From an uncultured Thiothrix sp. (GTDB taxonomy: Bacteria; Pseudomonadota; Gammaproteobacteria; Poriferisulfidales; GCA-002705445), in the NCBI GenBank assembly GCA_902595225.1, contig CACJPG010000003.1:33827-97826 (forward strand): 64,000 nucleotides of DNA, in the 5' to 3' direction. Position numbers and translations under genes: made by a program. Below are positions 52,017 through 61,580 of this stretch, in pieces; within the stretch, counting starts at the first letter, position 1; the number at the start of each line of letters is the position of its first letter. A model generated the notes under the pieces. The model did not search any database. It was not told the origin of the DNA and was given only the letters and a program-made list of their open reading frames with translations.

Positions 52017-52856
52017 TTATAGACTTACTTTAAGTTTAGCAATAGTCTCAGTTTCAATTTGTCTTACTCTTTCTCTAGATATCTCATACTTTTTGGATAG
52101 ATCTTCTAAAGTAAGCTTTGTCTCAGCTAACCACCTACTTTTAATAATGTCTTTACTTCTCTCATCTAGATTCTCTAAAACCGTATATAGCTTTTCACTA
52201 AGCAAATTCTTTTCATTATTTTCTAGAAGTTGATCAGGTTGAAGTTCTTTACTTTCTAAGTAGATAGAGGGAGTAACTTTATCATCATCCTCTTTTTCAT
52301 CAATAGCAACATCATGATTATGCAATCTTTTTTCCATTTCCATAACATCTTTAATAGGCACATTTAAATCATTCGCAATAGATTTTGCTTCTTCGGAAGT
52401 TAAGGAGGCTAATGAGTCCTTTTTTGATCTTAAATTAAAAAATAATTTTCTTTGTGTTTTTGTTGTGGCTACCTTTACAATTTTCCAGTTTTTAATCACA
52501 AATTCATGAATTTCAGATTTTATCCAGTAAACAGCAAATGTGATAAGTTTCAGATTCTTCTCTGGATTATATTTTTTGACAGCTTTCATTAGGCCAACAT
52601 TTCCTTCTTGAATAAGATCATTTAAATTTAATCCATATCCAGAATAGCTTTTAGCAATGTAAACAACATACCTTAAATTGTGTAAAATTAATTTTTTAGC
52701 GGATTCAAGGTCATTTGAGTTTTGTAGCTTACGTCCAAGCTCAACTTCCTCGTCAGTCGTAAGAACTGGTATCGCCATCACATGATTTATGTATGTATCG
52801 ATACTTCCAGTGCAAGATGGAAGAGATGAATATTTGTAATCAATTTCTTTTGTCAT
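52017..52856 (-). CDS. rpoH: RNA polymerase sigma factor RpoH (sigma32)
   Basis: VYIAKSYSGYGLNLNDLIQEGNVGLMKAVKKYNPEKNLKLITFAVYWIKSEIHEFVIKNWKIVKVATTKTQRKLFFNLR. Confidence 0.96.
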   Translation of the reverse strand: MTKEIDYKYSSLPSCTGSIDTYINHVMAIPVLTTDEEVELGRKLQNSNDLESAKKLILHNLRYVVYIAKSYSGYGLNLNDLIQEGNVGLMKAVKKYNPEKNLKLITFAVYWIKSEIHEFVIKNWKIVKVATTKTQRKLFFNLRSKKDSLASLTSEEAKSIANDLNVPIKDVMEMEKRLHNHDVAIDEKEDDDKVTPSIYLESKELQPDQLLENNEKNLLSEKLYTVLENLDERSKDIIKSRWLAETKLTLEDLSKKYEISRERVRQIETETIAKLKVSL

Positions 52857-52880
52857 ACAATTTGATAATTTGTTAATTAA

Positions 52881-52907
52881 TTAGCACTCATTATACAAGA
52901 GTGCTAA
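52881..52907. promoter_or_regulatory. CIRCE element (HrcA operator) upstream of rpoH
   Basis: TTAGCACTC-ATTATACAA-GAGTGCTAA: perfect match to consensus TTAGCACTC-N9-GAGTGCTAA. Confidence 0.95.
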
Positions 52908-52917
52908 TTATAAGCAA
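52890..52917 (-). promoter_or_regulatory. Putative sigma70-like rpoH promoter (TTGCTT-N16-TATAAT) overlapping CIRCE
   Basis: Reverse strand: TTGCTT (52917-52912), 16-nt spacer, TATAAT (52895-52890) inside the CIRCE spacer. Confidence 0.65.
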
Positions 52918-53188
52918 CACGTTGAATTTTATACAATAAAAACAATAACTTATATATTATAAAATTATAATATTTTAACCTAGATAATTATAATGTCTTA
53001 ACAATAGTTTTAAATATTTTTCTATCTTAAATATCTTTAATAACTTAAATTCCCACTTTAATTTCTCAATTAAAACAAAATAAAGAGTGTATAGCTTAAT
53101 TAGTAATTCTATTGTGCTATTATAAGATTTAATAAATTTTTAAAAAAATTGAAGGTATAATTTCGGATCAATCAACAGAAAGAGCATT

Positions 53189-54514
53189 ATGAGATATTTT
53201 TTTACAATAAATATTTTCGTATTTTTTTTGTTTTTAGTAATCCCATATTCGAGGGCGGAAGTTATGGAACAAACTTTAGAAAATGGTCTGCAAGTAATTC
53301 TTAAAAAAGATAAAAGAGCACCAGTTGTCACAAGCCACATATGGTATAAAATCGGTTCTGCAGATGAATATAGTGGTAAGACTGGGCTATCACATGCACT
53401 TGAGCACATGATGTTTAAAGGTACAAAAAAATATCCTGGTGGAATTTTTTCCCAAACAATCGCGAAGCTTGGTGGCAAAGAAAACGCCTTCACAAGTAAG
53501 GACTATACTGCATACTATCAAACTCTTCCTTCTCAATATTTAGAACATGCGCTTAAGTTTGAATCAGATAGAATGAATAACCTGGTTATTAAAAAAGAAG
53601 ACTTTCTTAAAGAGATAGAGGTAATAAAAGAGGAAAGAAGATTAAGAACTGACGACCAGCCAGAGGGAGTTGCATATGAGCAGTTATATGCAAGTGCATA
53701 TAATAATAGTTCGTACCATGACCCTATTATTGGCTGGATGGAAGATTTAAATGCAATGAGCGAGCAAGATATTTCTGATTGGTATGATAATTGGTATGCT
53801 CCTAATAATGCTACAGTAGTTATTGTTGGAGATATTGATTTTAAAGAAACACTACAACTTATAAAAAAATATTACGGGCCGAAAAAACGAGTAAAGATAC
53901 AAGATAGAACAATTAGAGATGAGCCCGTGCAATATGGCGCAAAAGAAATTTCTATACAAATAAAAGATAAACCATCGTATATTATTATGGGTTATAAAGT
54001 ACCAAGTCTAAATTCAAAAGATATTGATACATCAGAGTGTTACGCATTATCGGTACTGTCTGGCATACTTAGTAGTGGACAGAATTCAAGACTTCAAAAA
54101 ATTCTTGTTAGAGATAAAAAAGTAGCAAGCTATGCGGATTCTGGTTACTCTATGTTTTCCCGAAATGACCCATTATTTTTAATTGATATCAATCCTCTTG
54201 TTGGTGAAGATACTGAAAAAATACAAAAAGAGCTTGATGCAATTATTGTAGACCTGCAGACAAATCTTGTACATAAGAAAGAATTGGACAGAATTAAAGC
54301 ACAGGTTTTAGCATCAGAGGTGTATCAAAGAGACTCGATTGATTACCAAGCAAGAATTCTAGGAATGATTAAAACTTCAATAGGAGACATTAGTCTTATT
54401 GATAAATATACCGAAAATATAAATAAAGTTACAGCATCACAGGTTAGATCCGTTGCAAAGAAGTATTTAGTTTCAAATTTAAAGACAATTGTTACTGTCA
54501 ATGATGAAAAATAA
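53189..54514 (+). CDS. M16 family zinc metallopeptidase (catalytic type)
   Basis: GLSHALEHMMFKGTKKYPGG (HxxEH motif), signal peptide. Confidence 0.93.
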   Translation: MRYFFTINIFVFFLFLVIPYSRAEVMEQTLENGLQVILKKDKRAPVVTSHIWYKIGSADEYSGKTGLSHALEHMMFKGTKKYPGGIFSQTIAKLGGKENAFTSKDYTAYYQTLPSQYLEHALKFESDRMNNLVIKKEDFLKEIEVIKEERRLRTDDQPEGVAYEQLYASAYNNSSYHDPIIGWMEDLNAMSEQDISDWYDNWYAPNNATVVIVGDIDFKETLQLIKKYYGPKKRVKIQDRTIRDEPVQYGAKEISIQIKDKPSYIIMGYKVPSLNSKDIDTSECYALSVLSGILSSGQNSRLQKILVRDKKVASYADSGYSMFSRNDPLFLIDINPLVGEDTEKIQKELDAIIVDLQTNLVHKKELDRIKAQVLASEVYQRDSIDYQARILGMIKTSIGDISLIDKYTENINKVTASQVRSVAKKYLVSNLKTIVTVNDEK

Positions 54515-55832
54515 TATCGCCGTATTTTCAAAAATATTTTTTCTAATTACTATTATGAATTTTTCAAGTATAACAAAAGCAGACGTAAAAATTTTATCTT
54601 ACGAGACAAGAAACGGTGTAAAAGTATTATTTTCAAAATCAGAAAATATTCCAATGATCGATATCAAAATAACCTTCGACGCTGGATCAAGTAAAGATGG
54701 AAGTCTCAAAGGCCTTTCTATGCTAACACATAATCTTTTAGATGAAGGAACTTCGAAGAAAAAATCAGAAGAAATAGCATCGATATTCGAATCTACAGGC
54801 TCAGTTTTTAATACCTCTGTAAATAAGGATAGATCAACTATTTCATTAAGGTCGCTAACTGATGAAAAATATTTTAATCCTTGCTTGAAAATGTTTCTGG
54901 AAATATTGTCAGATAGTTCTTTCCCAATAAGTGAAGTTAATCTTCAGAAAAATAGAACTATTTCGACTATTATTGAGAACAAAAGTGATCCAAGTGAAAT
55001 TGCGTCTAGTATATTTTTCAAAGAAATTTATGGAGATCATCCATACGCTTCACAATCAATTGGAAACGAAAATTCTGTAAAAAAGATAAATAGAAAAAAT
55101 ATATTAGATTTTTACCAAAAACATATTTCCTCGAGCAATGCATCAATTGCTATAGTTTCCTCTTTACCTAAGGATCAAATTATAAAAATATCAGAAAAAA
55201 TATCAAAATCTTTAGAAAGAAAAGAAGTTGAAAATATATCAAATACTAAAGAAATGAAGATATTAAAAGAAAAATATATTTTCAAGAATTTTAAATCTGA
55301 GCAAGCACATATTTATATTGGTTCAACATCAATAGAAAGAGGGTCAGACAATCATATACCATTATATGTGGGAAATTATATTTTTGGTGGAAGCGGTTTC
55401 AGTGCTAGGTTAATGAAAGAGCTAAGAGTAAAAAGAGGTCTAACTTATGGAGTCTACAGTTATGTCTATCCATTAAAGGAGAAAGGCCCATTTTTAATAG
55501 GGATAGAAACTAAAGCTGAGCAAGCTCAACTATCTGTAAAGCTTATAAGAGAAATGTTAGCCGAGTTTGTTGAAAAAGGCCCAACAGACGAAGAATTGAA
55601 GCATGCTAAAAACTCGATTATTAATGGATTTCCTCTAAGAATAGATAGCAATAGTGACATTCTTAACTATTTATCAATGATAAATTATTATAACCTGCCA
55701 AAAGACTACCTTAAAACTTTTACTTCTAAGATATCAAAAGTAACCAAAAAGGATATAATCAATGCATTCAAAACAGAAATTGATTTAGACTCCATCATTA
55801 CTTTGGTAGTTGGAAATGAAAAAGCCAAATAA
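54501..55832 (+). CDS. M16 family peptidase-like protein (inactive-type partner)
   Basis: M16 fold sequence GLSMLTHNLLDEGTSKK without the HxxEH motif; IFGGSGFSARLMKELRVKRGLTYGVYSY. Confidence 0.9.
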   Translation: MMKNNIAVFSKIFFLITIMNFSSITKADVKILSYETRNGVKVLFSKSENIPMIDIKITFDAGSSKDGSLKGLSMLTHNLLDEGTSKKKSEEIASIFESTGSVFNTSVNKDRSTISLRSLTDEKYFNPCLKMFLEILSDSSFPISEVNLQKNRTISTIIENKSDPSEIASSIFFKEIYGDHPYASQSIGNENSVKKINRKNILDFYQKHISSSNASIAIVSSLPKDQIIKISEKISKSLERKEVENISNTKEMKILKEKYIFKNFKSEQAHIYIGSTSIERGSDNHIPLYVGNYIFGGSGFSARLMKELRVKRGLTYGVYSYVYPLKEKGPFLIGIETKAEQAQLSVKLIREMLAEFVEKGPTDEELKHAKNSIINGFPLRIDSNSDILNYLSMINYYNLPKDYLKTFTSKISKVTKKDIINAFKTEIDLDSIITLVVGNEKAK

Positions 55833-56406
55833 TAAATTTAAAAAATCAAAAGTTAAGCTAATATCTGGCAGTTGGAAGGGTAGAAGCATTCAATTTATTG
55901 AGAAAGATAAATTAAGACCAACAAAGAATATAATCAAAGAAACCTTATTCAATTTATTACAACATGATATTGAGGATTCAATATGTCTAGATATGTTTGC
56001 AGGTAGCGGTTCGCTTGGATTTGAGGCAGCTTCAAGAGGAGCAAAATCTGTTTACATGATTGAAAAAGACTCAGATATAGTTAGATGTTTAAATGAGCAA
56101 AAAAATATACTAGAAGCACATAATGTAGAGATTATTAAAGCGGATGTCATGACTTATGAAATAAATTTTTTAAATAAAGTTGATATACTATTTTTAGACC
56201 CACCTTTTTCTGAAAATTTATTAGGAGATGTATTAAAAAAACTTATTGAATCAAATGACTTAAAAAGAGAATGTTTAATTTACATTGAATTTCCATTCAA
56301 TAAAAAAGTTGCAAAACCTTTTGATTCTCCAGAAAATTGGAAGCTTTTGAAAGAAAATAAAAGTGGCGAAGTTTCCTACTTGTTATTCAAAAATAATGCT
56401 CTATGA
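55810..56406 (+). CDS. rsmD: 16S rRNA (guanine966-N2)-methyltransferase
   Basis: SGSWKGRSIQF, LRPTKNIIKETLFNLL, CLDMFAGSGSLGFEAASRGA, LFLDPPF. Confidence 0.95.
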   Translation: MEMKKPNNKFKKSKVKLISGSWKGRSIQFIEKDKLRPTKNIIKETLFNLLQHDIEDSICLDMFAGSGSLGFEAASRGAKSVYMIEKDSDIVRCLNEQKNILEAHNVEIIKADVMTYEINFLNKVDILFLDPPFSENLLGDVLKKLIESNDLKRECLIYIEFPFNKKVAKPFDSPENWKLLKENKSGEVSYLLFKNNAL

Positions 56407-56433
56407 TATAATCTTAATTTTGGTAGATTATAT

Positions 56434-56916
56434 ATGAATATTGCAGTTTATCCAGGAACTTTTGACCCATTTACAAATGGACATAAAGATCTTGTTCAAA
56501 GAGCTTCTTCAAATATTTTTGACAAGATTTATGTGTGTGTTGTAGAAAAATCAAATAAAGATACTTTATTTACATCAGCTGAAAGAATTGAGCTTGCTAA
56601 AAAATCTTTAAATGGCGTAGAAAATGTTGATGTGGTTGGTTTTAATGGGCTACTTGTGGATTATGCAAAAAAACTAAATGCAAGTGTGATATTAAGAGGT
56701 CTTCGTGTAGTATCTGATTTTGAGTATGAATTTCAAATGTCTAGTATGAATAAAAAGCTTAATCAAAACATTGAATCTATATTCTTAACTCCCTCTGAGT
56801 CATACGCTTTTTTGTCATCATCTTTGGTTAAGGAGATAGCCAAACTTGGCGGAGATGTGACACCATTTGTCAGTAATGATGTAAAGCAAGCTTTGAAGAA
56901 AAAATTTAAACAATAG
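56434..56916 (+). CDS. coaD: Phosphopantetheine adenylyltransferase
   Basis: AVYPGTFDPFTNGHKDLVQRAS; VILRGLRVVSDFEYEFQM. Confidence 0.98.
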   Translation: MNIAVYPGTFDPFTNGHKDLVQRASSNIFDKIYVCVVEKSNKDTLFTSAERIELAKKSLNGVENVDVVGFNGLLVDYAKKLNASVILRGLRVVSDFEYEFQMSSMNKKLNQNIESIFLTPSESYAFLSSSLVKEIAKLGGDVTPFVSNDVKQALKKKFKQ

Positions 56917-56989
56917 TCTTGACATAATAAATATATATATTATAATATTCTAATATATTATTATTATTATTTATTTAGTGGAGATTTTT

Positions 56990-57067
56990 GTGATAGAGCT
57001 CGTTTTAATGTTTGCAGTATGGATTATTGCCTCAGTTTGTCTTTACAAACAGTGCCTTGGTAAGTAA
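56990..57067 (+). CDS. Putative 25-aa membrane microprotein
   Basis: GTG start with GTGGAG 5-10 nt upstream; MIELVLMFAVWIIASVCLYKQCLGK; below the ORF-track cutoff. Confidence 0.45.
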   Translation: MIELVLMFAVWIIASVCLYKQCLGK

Positions 57068-57077
57068 CTGTTTTTAT

Positions 57078-57108
57078 AAGGAAAGTATGCCACGGATGGC
57101 ATCTCCTT
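57078..57108 (+). other. Nested inverted repeat / RNA hairpin with CGGA loop
   Basis: AAGGA-aagt-ATGCCA-CGGA-TGGCAT-c-TCCTT. Confidence 0.55.
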
Positions 57109-57145
57109 CAAAAAATTAAAGTCCTCCTTTTTTATTACTAGTTAA

Positions 57146-57171
57146 AATTAGCAGCCAAAAAGCTGCTAATT
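57146..57171. other. Strong inverted repeat (hairpin)
   Basis: AATTAGCAGC-CAAAAA-GCTGCTAATT, 10-bp perfect arms. Confidence 0.6.
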
Positions 57172-57263
57172 AAGCTATATTAGTTTGACTAGAAACCCTT
57201 ATTTGATATAGTTAAAAATCCCACTTTGGGAATTTAAGCTTAAATAATAATAAGGAGGCTTCA

Positions 57264-57446
57264 ATGAGAAAAATAAAAACACTTCTAGTAGCTGGTGTAG
57301 CATTGATTCTATCAGGTTGTGCAACGGATCAAGCTTTACTAGATAGACTAGAGTTAGTTGAAGAAACAGCTAAACAAGCTATATCTGCTGCTGATGCAAA
57401 TTCTCATAGACTAAATCAAATGTTCTATGAGCAGCAAAAGAAATAG
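57264..57446 (+). CDS. Lpp/OprI-like outer membrane murein lipoprotein
   Basis: LILSGCATDQALLDRLELVEETAKQAISAADANSHRLNQMF...K; coiled-coil plus lipobox; AAGGAGG RBS. Confidence 0.85.
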   Translation: MRKIKTLLVAGVALILSGCATDQALLDRLELVEETAKQAISAADANSHRLNQMFYEQQKK

Positions 57447-57451
57447 TTTCA

Positions 57452-58270
57452 TTACTTTTGACAATTCTTACAATAAAAAGAAGATCTTTGATTAATTTTT
57501 ATTTGTAAAATGTCACTTTGACAATTATGGCAGGGCAGAGATGTTCTGCCATAAACTTTAAAGTCATACTGAAAATACCCACTTTTTCCATCTGCATTTA
57601 TATAGTCGTTTATAGAAGACCCACCTTTTTTAATCGCTCTTCGCAAAACCTTTTTGACAGATTTTGATAAGTCTTCACAATTTTTTTTTGTAAGTTTTTT
57701 AGAGACTTTTTGAGGTCTTATTTTTGCAAGAAATAATGCTTCAGAAGCATATATATTTCCAACACCTACTACAATATTTGCATTCATTATTAAATTTTTG
57801 ATCGCAATATTCCTTTTTCTAGATTTTTTAAATAAATAATCTGAATTAAAATCTTCACTTAAAGGCTCAGGGCCAAGACTTAAAAAAAGACGATTATCCT
57901 TCAAAGGAGATTCTTTTGAAAAAAATATCATTCCAAATTTTCTTGGATCATTAAATCTAAGCATATATCCTGAATTCAATCTTAATTCAAAATGATCATG
58001 TTTCTTTTTAATATCATTTTCTTGGGCAATTCGCAAAGTCCCTGTCATTCCAAGGTGTATTGTCAAAAAGAATTCTTTTCCATATATAATGATATATTTT
58101 GCTCTTCTTGAAACATCTATGATTTTTGCATTAGCTAAATTTTTACAAATATCTTTATCGATTTTCCACCTCAATTTTTTAACTGAGATATTACAGTTTA
58201 ATATTTTCTTATCAACGAGATATGGTCTGATACCATCAATTGTTGTTTGTACTTCAGGAAGCTCGGGCAT
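57452..58270 (-). CDS. mutM: Formamidopyrimidine-DNA glycosylase
   Basis: MPELPEVQTTIDGIRPYL; GVGNIYASEALF; C-terminal zinc finger CHNCQSDILQIKINQRSSFYCKNCQ. Confidence 0.97.
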   Translation of the reverse strand: MPELPEVQTTIDGIRPYLVDKKILNCNISVKKLRWKIDKDICKNLANAKIIDVSRRAKYIIIYGKEFFLTIHLGMTGTLRIAQENDIKKKHDHFELRLNSGYMLRFNDPRKFGMIFFSKESPLKDNRLFLSLGPEPLSEDFNSDYLFKKSRKRNIAIKNLIMNANIVVGVGNIYASEALFLAKIRPQKVSKKLTKKNCEDLSKSVKKVLRRAIKKGGSSINDYINADGKSGYFQYDFKVYGRTSLPCHNCQSDILQIKINQRSSFYCKNCQK

Positions 58271-58930
58271 TTACTTTATATATTTTAAAATTTCTTTACT
58301 TAATTCTTGATTATACTCCAATTTAACTACCGGGATGTTAGTATAATTAGAAATCTCAGAATAATTATCAAGTGGTGTATTTTCAGACATATTATTTAGA
58401 ACAATTACTTTAAGATCTAAATTTAATTTCTTAATTGCTTGTATCGATAGTAATGTATGGTTAATACATCCTAGGGTATTTTTCACAACTAAAATTATTG
58501 GAAGCTTTAAGCTTTCTGCTAAATCGGCTGTTAATTTATTTTGAGCAATAGGCGAAAAGAAACCGCCGCAGCCCTCAACAATATTTATGAAATTCTTATC
58601 ATTTTCTTTATTTTTATCAATGAAATCTAGAATCTGATCAATATTTATTGATTTACCCTCCATCTCAGCAGCTTTTGGTGGAGAGGCATAGGCTTTGAAC
58701 ATATATTTACATATTGTAGTTAATGGTGCATTTTCTAATTTTGAGAATTGAACTGCATCTTTTGGAATTATATCACCATTTGGTTCAATGCATCCTGATT
58801 CAACTGGTTTTAGGAAATGAAAATCTTGATTTTCTCTTTCTAGTAAGGCCCCAAACTTAAGCATGAACCAGGTTTTACCTACATCTGTGTCAGTCCCTGT
58901 GACTAATAAACCTCTCATAAGTACTCCCAA
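58271..58930 (-). CDS. bioD: Dethiobiotin synthetase
   Basis: [30 protein letters not shown]. Confidence 0.93.
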   Translation of the reverse strand: MGVLMRGLLVTGTDTDVGKTWFMLKFGALLERENQDFHFLKPVESGCIEPNGDIIPKDAVQFSKLENAPLTTICKYMFKAYASPPKAAEMEGKSINIDQILDFIDKNKENDKNFINIVEGCGGFFSPIAQNKLTADLAESLKLPIILVVKNTLGCINHTLLSIQAIKKLNLDLKVIVLNNMSENTPLDNYSEISNYTNIPVVKLEYNQELSKEILKYIK

Positions 58931-58960
58931 TTATTTTGTCTTCATGTGATAATAATATAC

Positions 58961-60181
58961 ATGAGCATTAAAAATATAAATAGAAGAAAATCACTACCAG
59001 TTAAAGTTGGAAACGTTATTATTGGTGGGGATAATCCGATTGTTATTCAATCGATGACTGATACTAATACTTCAGATATAGAAAAGACGACGGAACAAAT
59101 AATTGCCCTTTCAAAAGCTGGTTCAGAAGTTGTAAGAGTTACCGTAAATGATTCCGATGCAATCAAAGCAATCCCATTTATTAGAGATAGACTTCAGAAA
59201 GCTGGAGAAAATATTCCAATTGTTGGTGATTTCCATTTCAACGGTCATATACTTTTAGATAAATACAGAGATGATGCTTCCTATCTTGATAAGTTTAGAA
59301 TTAATCCTGGAAACGTTGGAAAAAAAAATAAAAAAGATAAAAATTTCACAACAATGATTGAAGCTGCATGTGAGCTAGATAAGCCTGTTCGAATAGGTGT
59401 TAATTGGGGGAGTTTAGACCAAGAGTTATTGGCTGATAAGTTAGACCTTAACAATAAATCAAAAAAACCAAAATCTCTTGATGATGTCATGTGCGATGCG
59501 GTTATTACTTCTGCATTAGAAAGTGCAAATTTAGCAGAGTCTTTAGGGCTTAAAAAAGACCAGATAATAATTTCGTGTAAATTGAGCAAAGTTAATATGC
59601 TTATAGACGTTTACAAAAAAATTTCGGAGATGTGTAATTATGCACTTCATTTAGGGTTAACAGAAGCGGGTAGCAACGAACGAGGTATTGTATATTCAGC
59701 TTGTGCTTTAAGCCCCTTATTATTAAATGGAATTGGAGACACTATAAGAGTTTCGCTAACAACCGATATTGATGGAAATAGAACTAAGGAAGTAACTGTT
59801 GCAAAGTTGATACTTCAAAGCTTAGGCATTAGATACTTTTTGCCTGATGTAACCTCCTGCCCAGGTTGCGGCAGAACAAGTAGTGATTACTTTCAAAAAT
59901 TAGCATTTGATATAGATCAACACATTAAAGAAAGTATGCCCGTTTGGAAAAAAGATTATCCAGGAGTTGAAAACCTAAAAATCTCAGTCATGGGATGTAT
60001 TGTCAATGGTCCTGGAGAAAGTAAACATGCAGATATTGGGATTAGTTTGCCTGGTAGAGGTGAAAATCCAACCGCACCAGTTTTTATTGATGGTGAAAAA
60101 AAGGTCACACTTCAGGGGGATAACATTACTAATGATTTTAAAAAAATACTTTTTGAATATATAGAGAACAGATATAAATAA
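58961..60181 (+). CDS. ispG: 4-hydroxy-3-methylbut-2-en-1-yl diphosphate synthase
   Basis: [56 protein letters not shown]. Confidence 0.97.
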   Translation: MSIKNINRRKSLPVKVGNVIIGGDNPIVIQSMTDTNTSDIEKTTEQIIALSKAGSEVVRVTVNDSDAIKAIPFIRDRLQKAGENIPIVGDFHFNGHILLDKYRDDASYLDKFRINPGNVGKKNKKDKNFTTMIEAACELDKPVRIGVNWGSLDQELLADKLDLNNKSKKPKSLDDVMCDAVITSALESANLAESLGLKKDQIIISCKLSKVNMLIDVYKKISEMCNYALHLGLTEAGSNERGIVYSACALSPLLLNGIGDTIRVSLTTDIDGNRTKEVTVAKLILQSLGIRYFLPDVTSCPGCGRTSSDYFQKLAFDIDQHIKESMPVWKKDYPGVENLKISVMGCIVNGPGESKHADIGISLPGRGENPTAPVFIDGEKKVTLQGDNITNDFKKILFEYIENRYK

Positions 60182-60184
60182 GAA

Positions 60185-61573
60185 TTATTTAATTCTAGAA
60201 AATCTTTCTAAGGCTTCGTTTCTACTTATTTTTAAATCAACAATAGGTTTGATAAATTTATTATCTGATAACAAATCAGAAGATCCATCAGCAGGATATA
60301 AATCAAAGTCGTCATCTAACCATTTTTTTGAATAATTATTGTCAGGGTCGAATTTTTCAGCCTGCAAGATTGGATTAAAAATTCTAAAGTATGGAGCAGC
60401 ATCAGTACCGCAACCTGAAACCCACTGCCAGCCCATTACATTATTTGCTATATCGGCATCAACCAATGTGTCTCTAAACCATTTCTCGCCCTCTTGCCAA
60501 GGTATAAGTAAGTTTTTTGTTAAGAAAGATGCAGCTATCATTCTGGTTCTGTTATGCATCCATCCTGTCTCCCAAAGCTCTCTCATTGCAGCATCAACTA
60601 TTCTAATACCTGTTTTGCCTTTCTTCCATAAATCTAGATTTTCTTCATAGTTTTGTTTCCATTCAAATTTCTCATATTTCTTATTGAAAGGCTTATCAAT
60701 AACATATGGGAAGTGATGAAGGATATAGTAAGAAAACTCTCTCCAATATAGTTCTTTAATATAGTGTTCTTCATGTTTGCTTAACATATGATTTTCATGA
60801 AAATTAAAATAATTAATAATCTGATTTGAAGTAATTTCACCAAATCGCAAGTGCGGAGAAATCTTTGAAGTTCCTTCTGTACCAGGAAAATTTCTTATAT
60901 CTTTGTACTCTGAAAGATAACCTTTAAAAAAAGATTCAAGTTTTTTAACTGCCTCTAGCTCACCTGGTTTCCAGTATTGATCAAGCTTTTTTGACCAGCC
61001 ATTATTTTTTTTTGAAAAAATTGACAATATATTCATTTGAGGCTCGTCTAAATCATAAGTTTTGATAGGCTCTGTTGGGAAAGTCAAAACATCTTTTTGA
61101 AAATATAGTGACTTACAGTGTTTATAGAAAGGGGTATATACTTTGTAAGGCTCATTACTTTTATTGAGTATTGTAGATGGGTCAGCTAAAGTGGCTTTAT
61201 TGAATGTATTAAAACTAACATTAAGTTTTTTCAAGTTGTTTTCTATATGATCTTCCGCTCTTGAAAAACTTGGGTGCTTATTTCGGTTTAAGTATAATGC
61301 TTCAAAGCTATATTTCTCTACAATTTTAGTAACTGTACTGACTAGCTCTCCATCTAAAATGTGAAGCTTAATACCTTTTTCGGCGAGCCTTGATTGTAAA
61401 CTTGTTAAGCTTTTTTCTAGCCACCAAAGATTAGCTGAACCATGAGTCTCAGCGTACAGTTTTTCATCATAAACAAAAACAAATGTGGAGGTGATGCCAT
61501 TTATGGCTGAAGCATTTATGGCATCATTATCATTGAGTCTAAGATCATTAGAAAAAAGTACTAGTGATTTCAT
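60185..61573 (-). CDS. phrB: Deoxyribodipyrimidine photolyase
   Basis: LVLFSNDLRLNDNDAI; LYWREFSYYILHHFP; GIRIVDAAMRELWETGWMHNRTRMIAASFLTKNLLIPWQEGEKWFRDTLVDADIANN. Confidence 0.96.
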   Translation of the reverse strand: MKSLVLFSNDLRLNDNDAINASAINGITSTFVFVYDEKLYAETHGSANLWWLEKSLTSLQSRLAEKGIKLHILDGELVSTVTKIVEKYSFEALYLNRNKHPSFSRAEDHIENNLKKLNVSFNTFNKATLADPSTILNKSNEPYKVYTPFYKHCKSLYFQKDVLTFPTEPIKTYDLDEPQMNILSIFSKKNNGWSKKLDQYWKPGELEAVKKLESFFKGYLSEYKDIRNFPGTEGTSKISPHLRFGEITSNQIINYFNFHENHMLSKHEEHYIKELYWREFSYYILHHFPYVIDKPFNKKYEKFEWKQNYEENLDLWKKGKTGIRIVDAAMRELWETGWMHNRTRMIAASFLTKNLLIPWQEGEKWFRDTLVDADIANNVMGWQWVSGCGTDAAPYFRIFNPILQAEKFDPDNNYSKKWLDDDFDLYPADGSSDLLSDNKFIKPIVDLKISRNEALERFSRIK

Positions 61574-61580
61574 CTTTTGG

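Noticed and set aside
52921-53188. Possible gene in the gap between rpoH and the M16 peptidase
   Set aside because: Very AT-rich, no ORF with RBS and no structured RNA that I could recognise.
57087-57119. 10-codon ORF MPRMASPSKN after a GGAAAG sequence
   Set aside because: Lies within a perfect hairpin; too short to support as a gene without conservation data.
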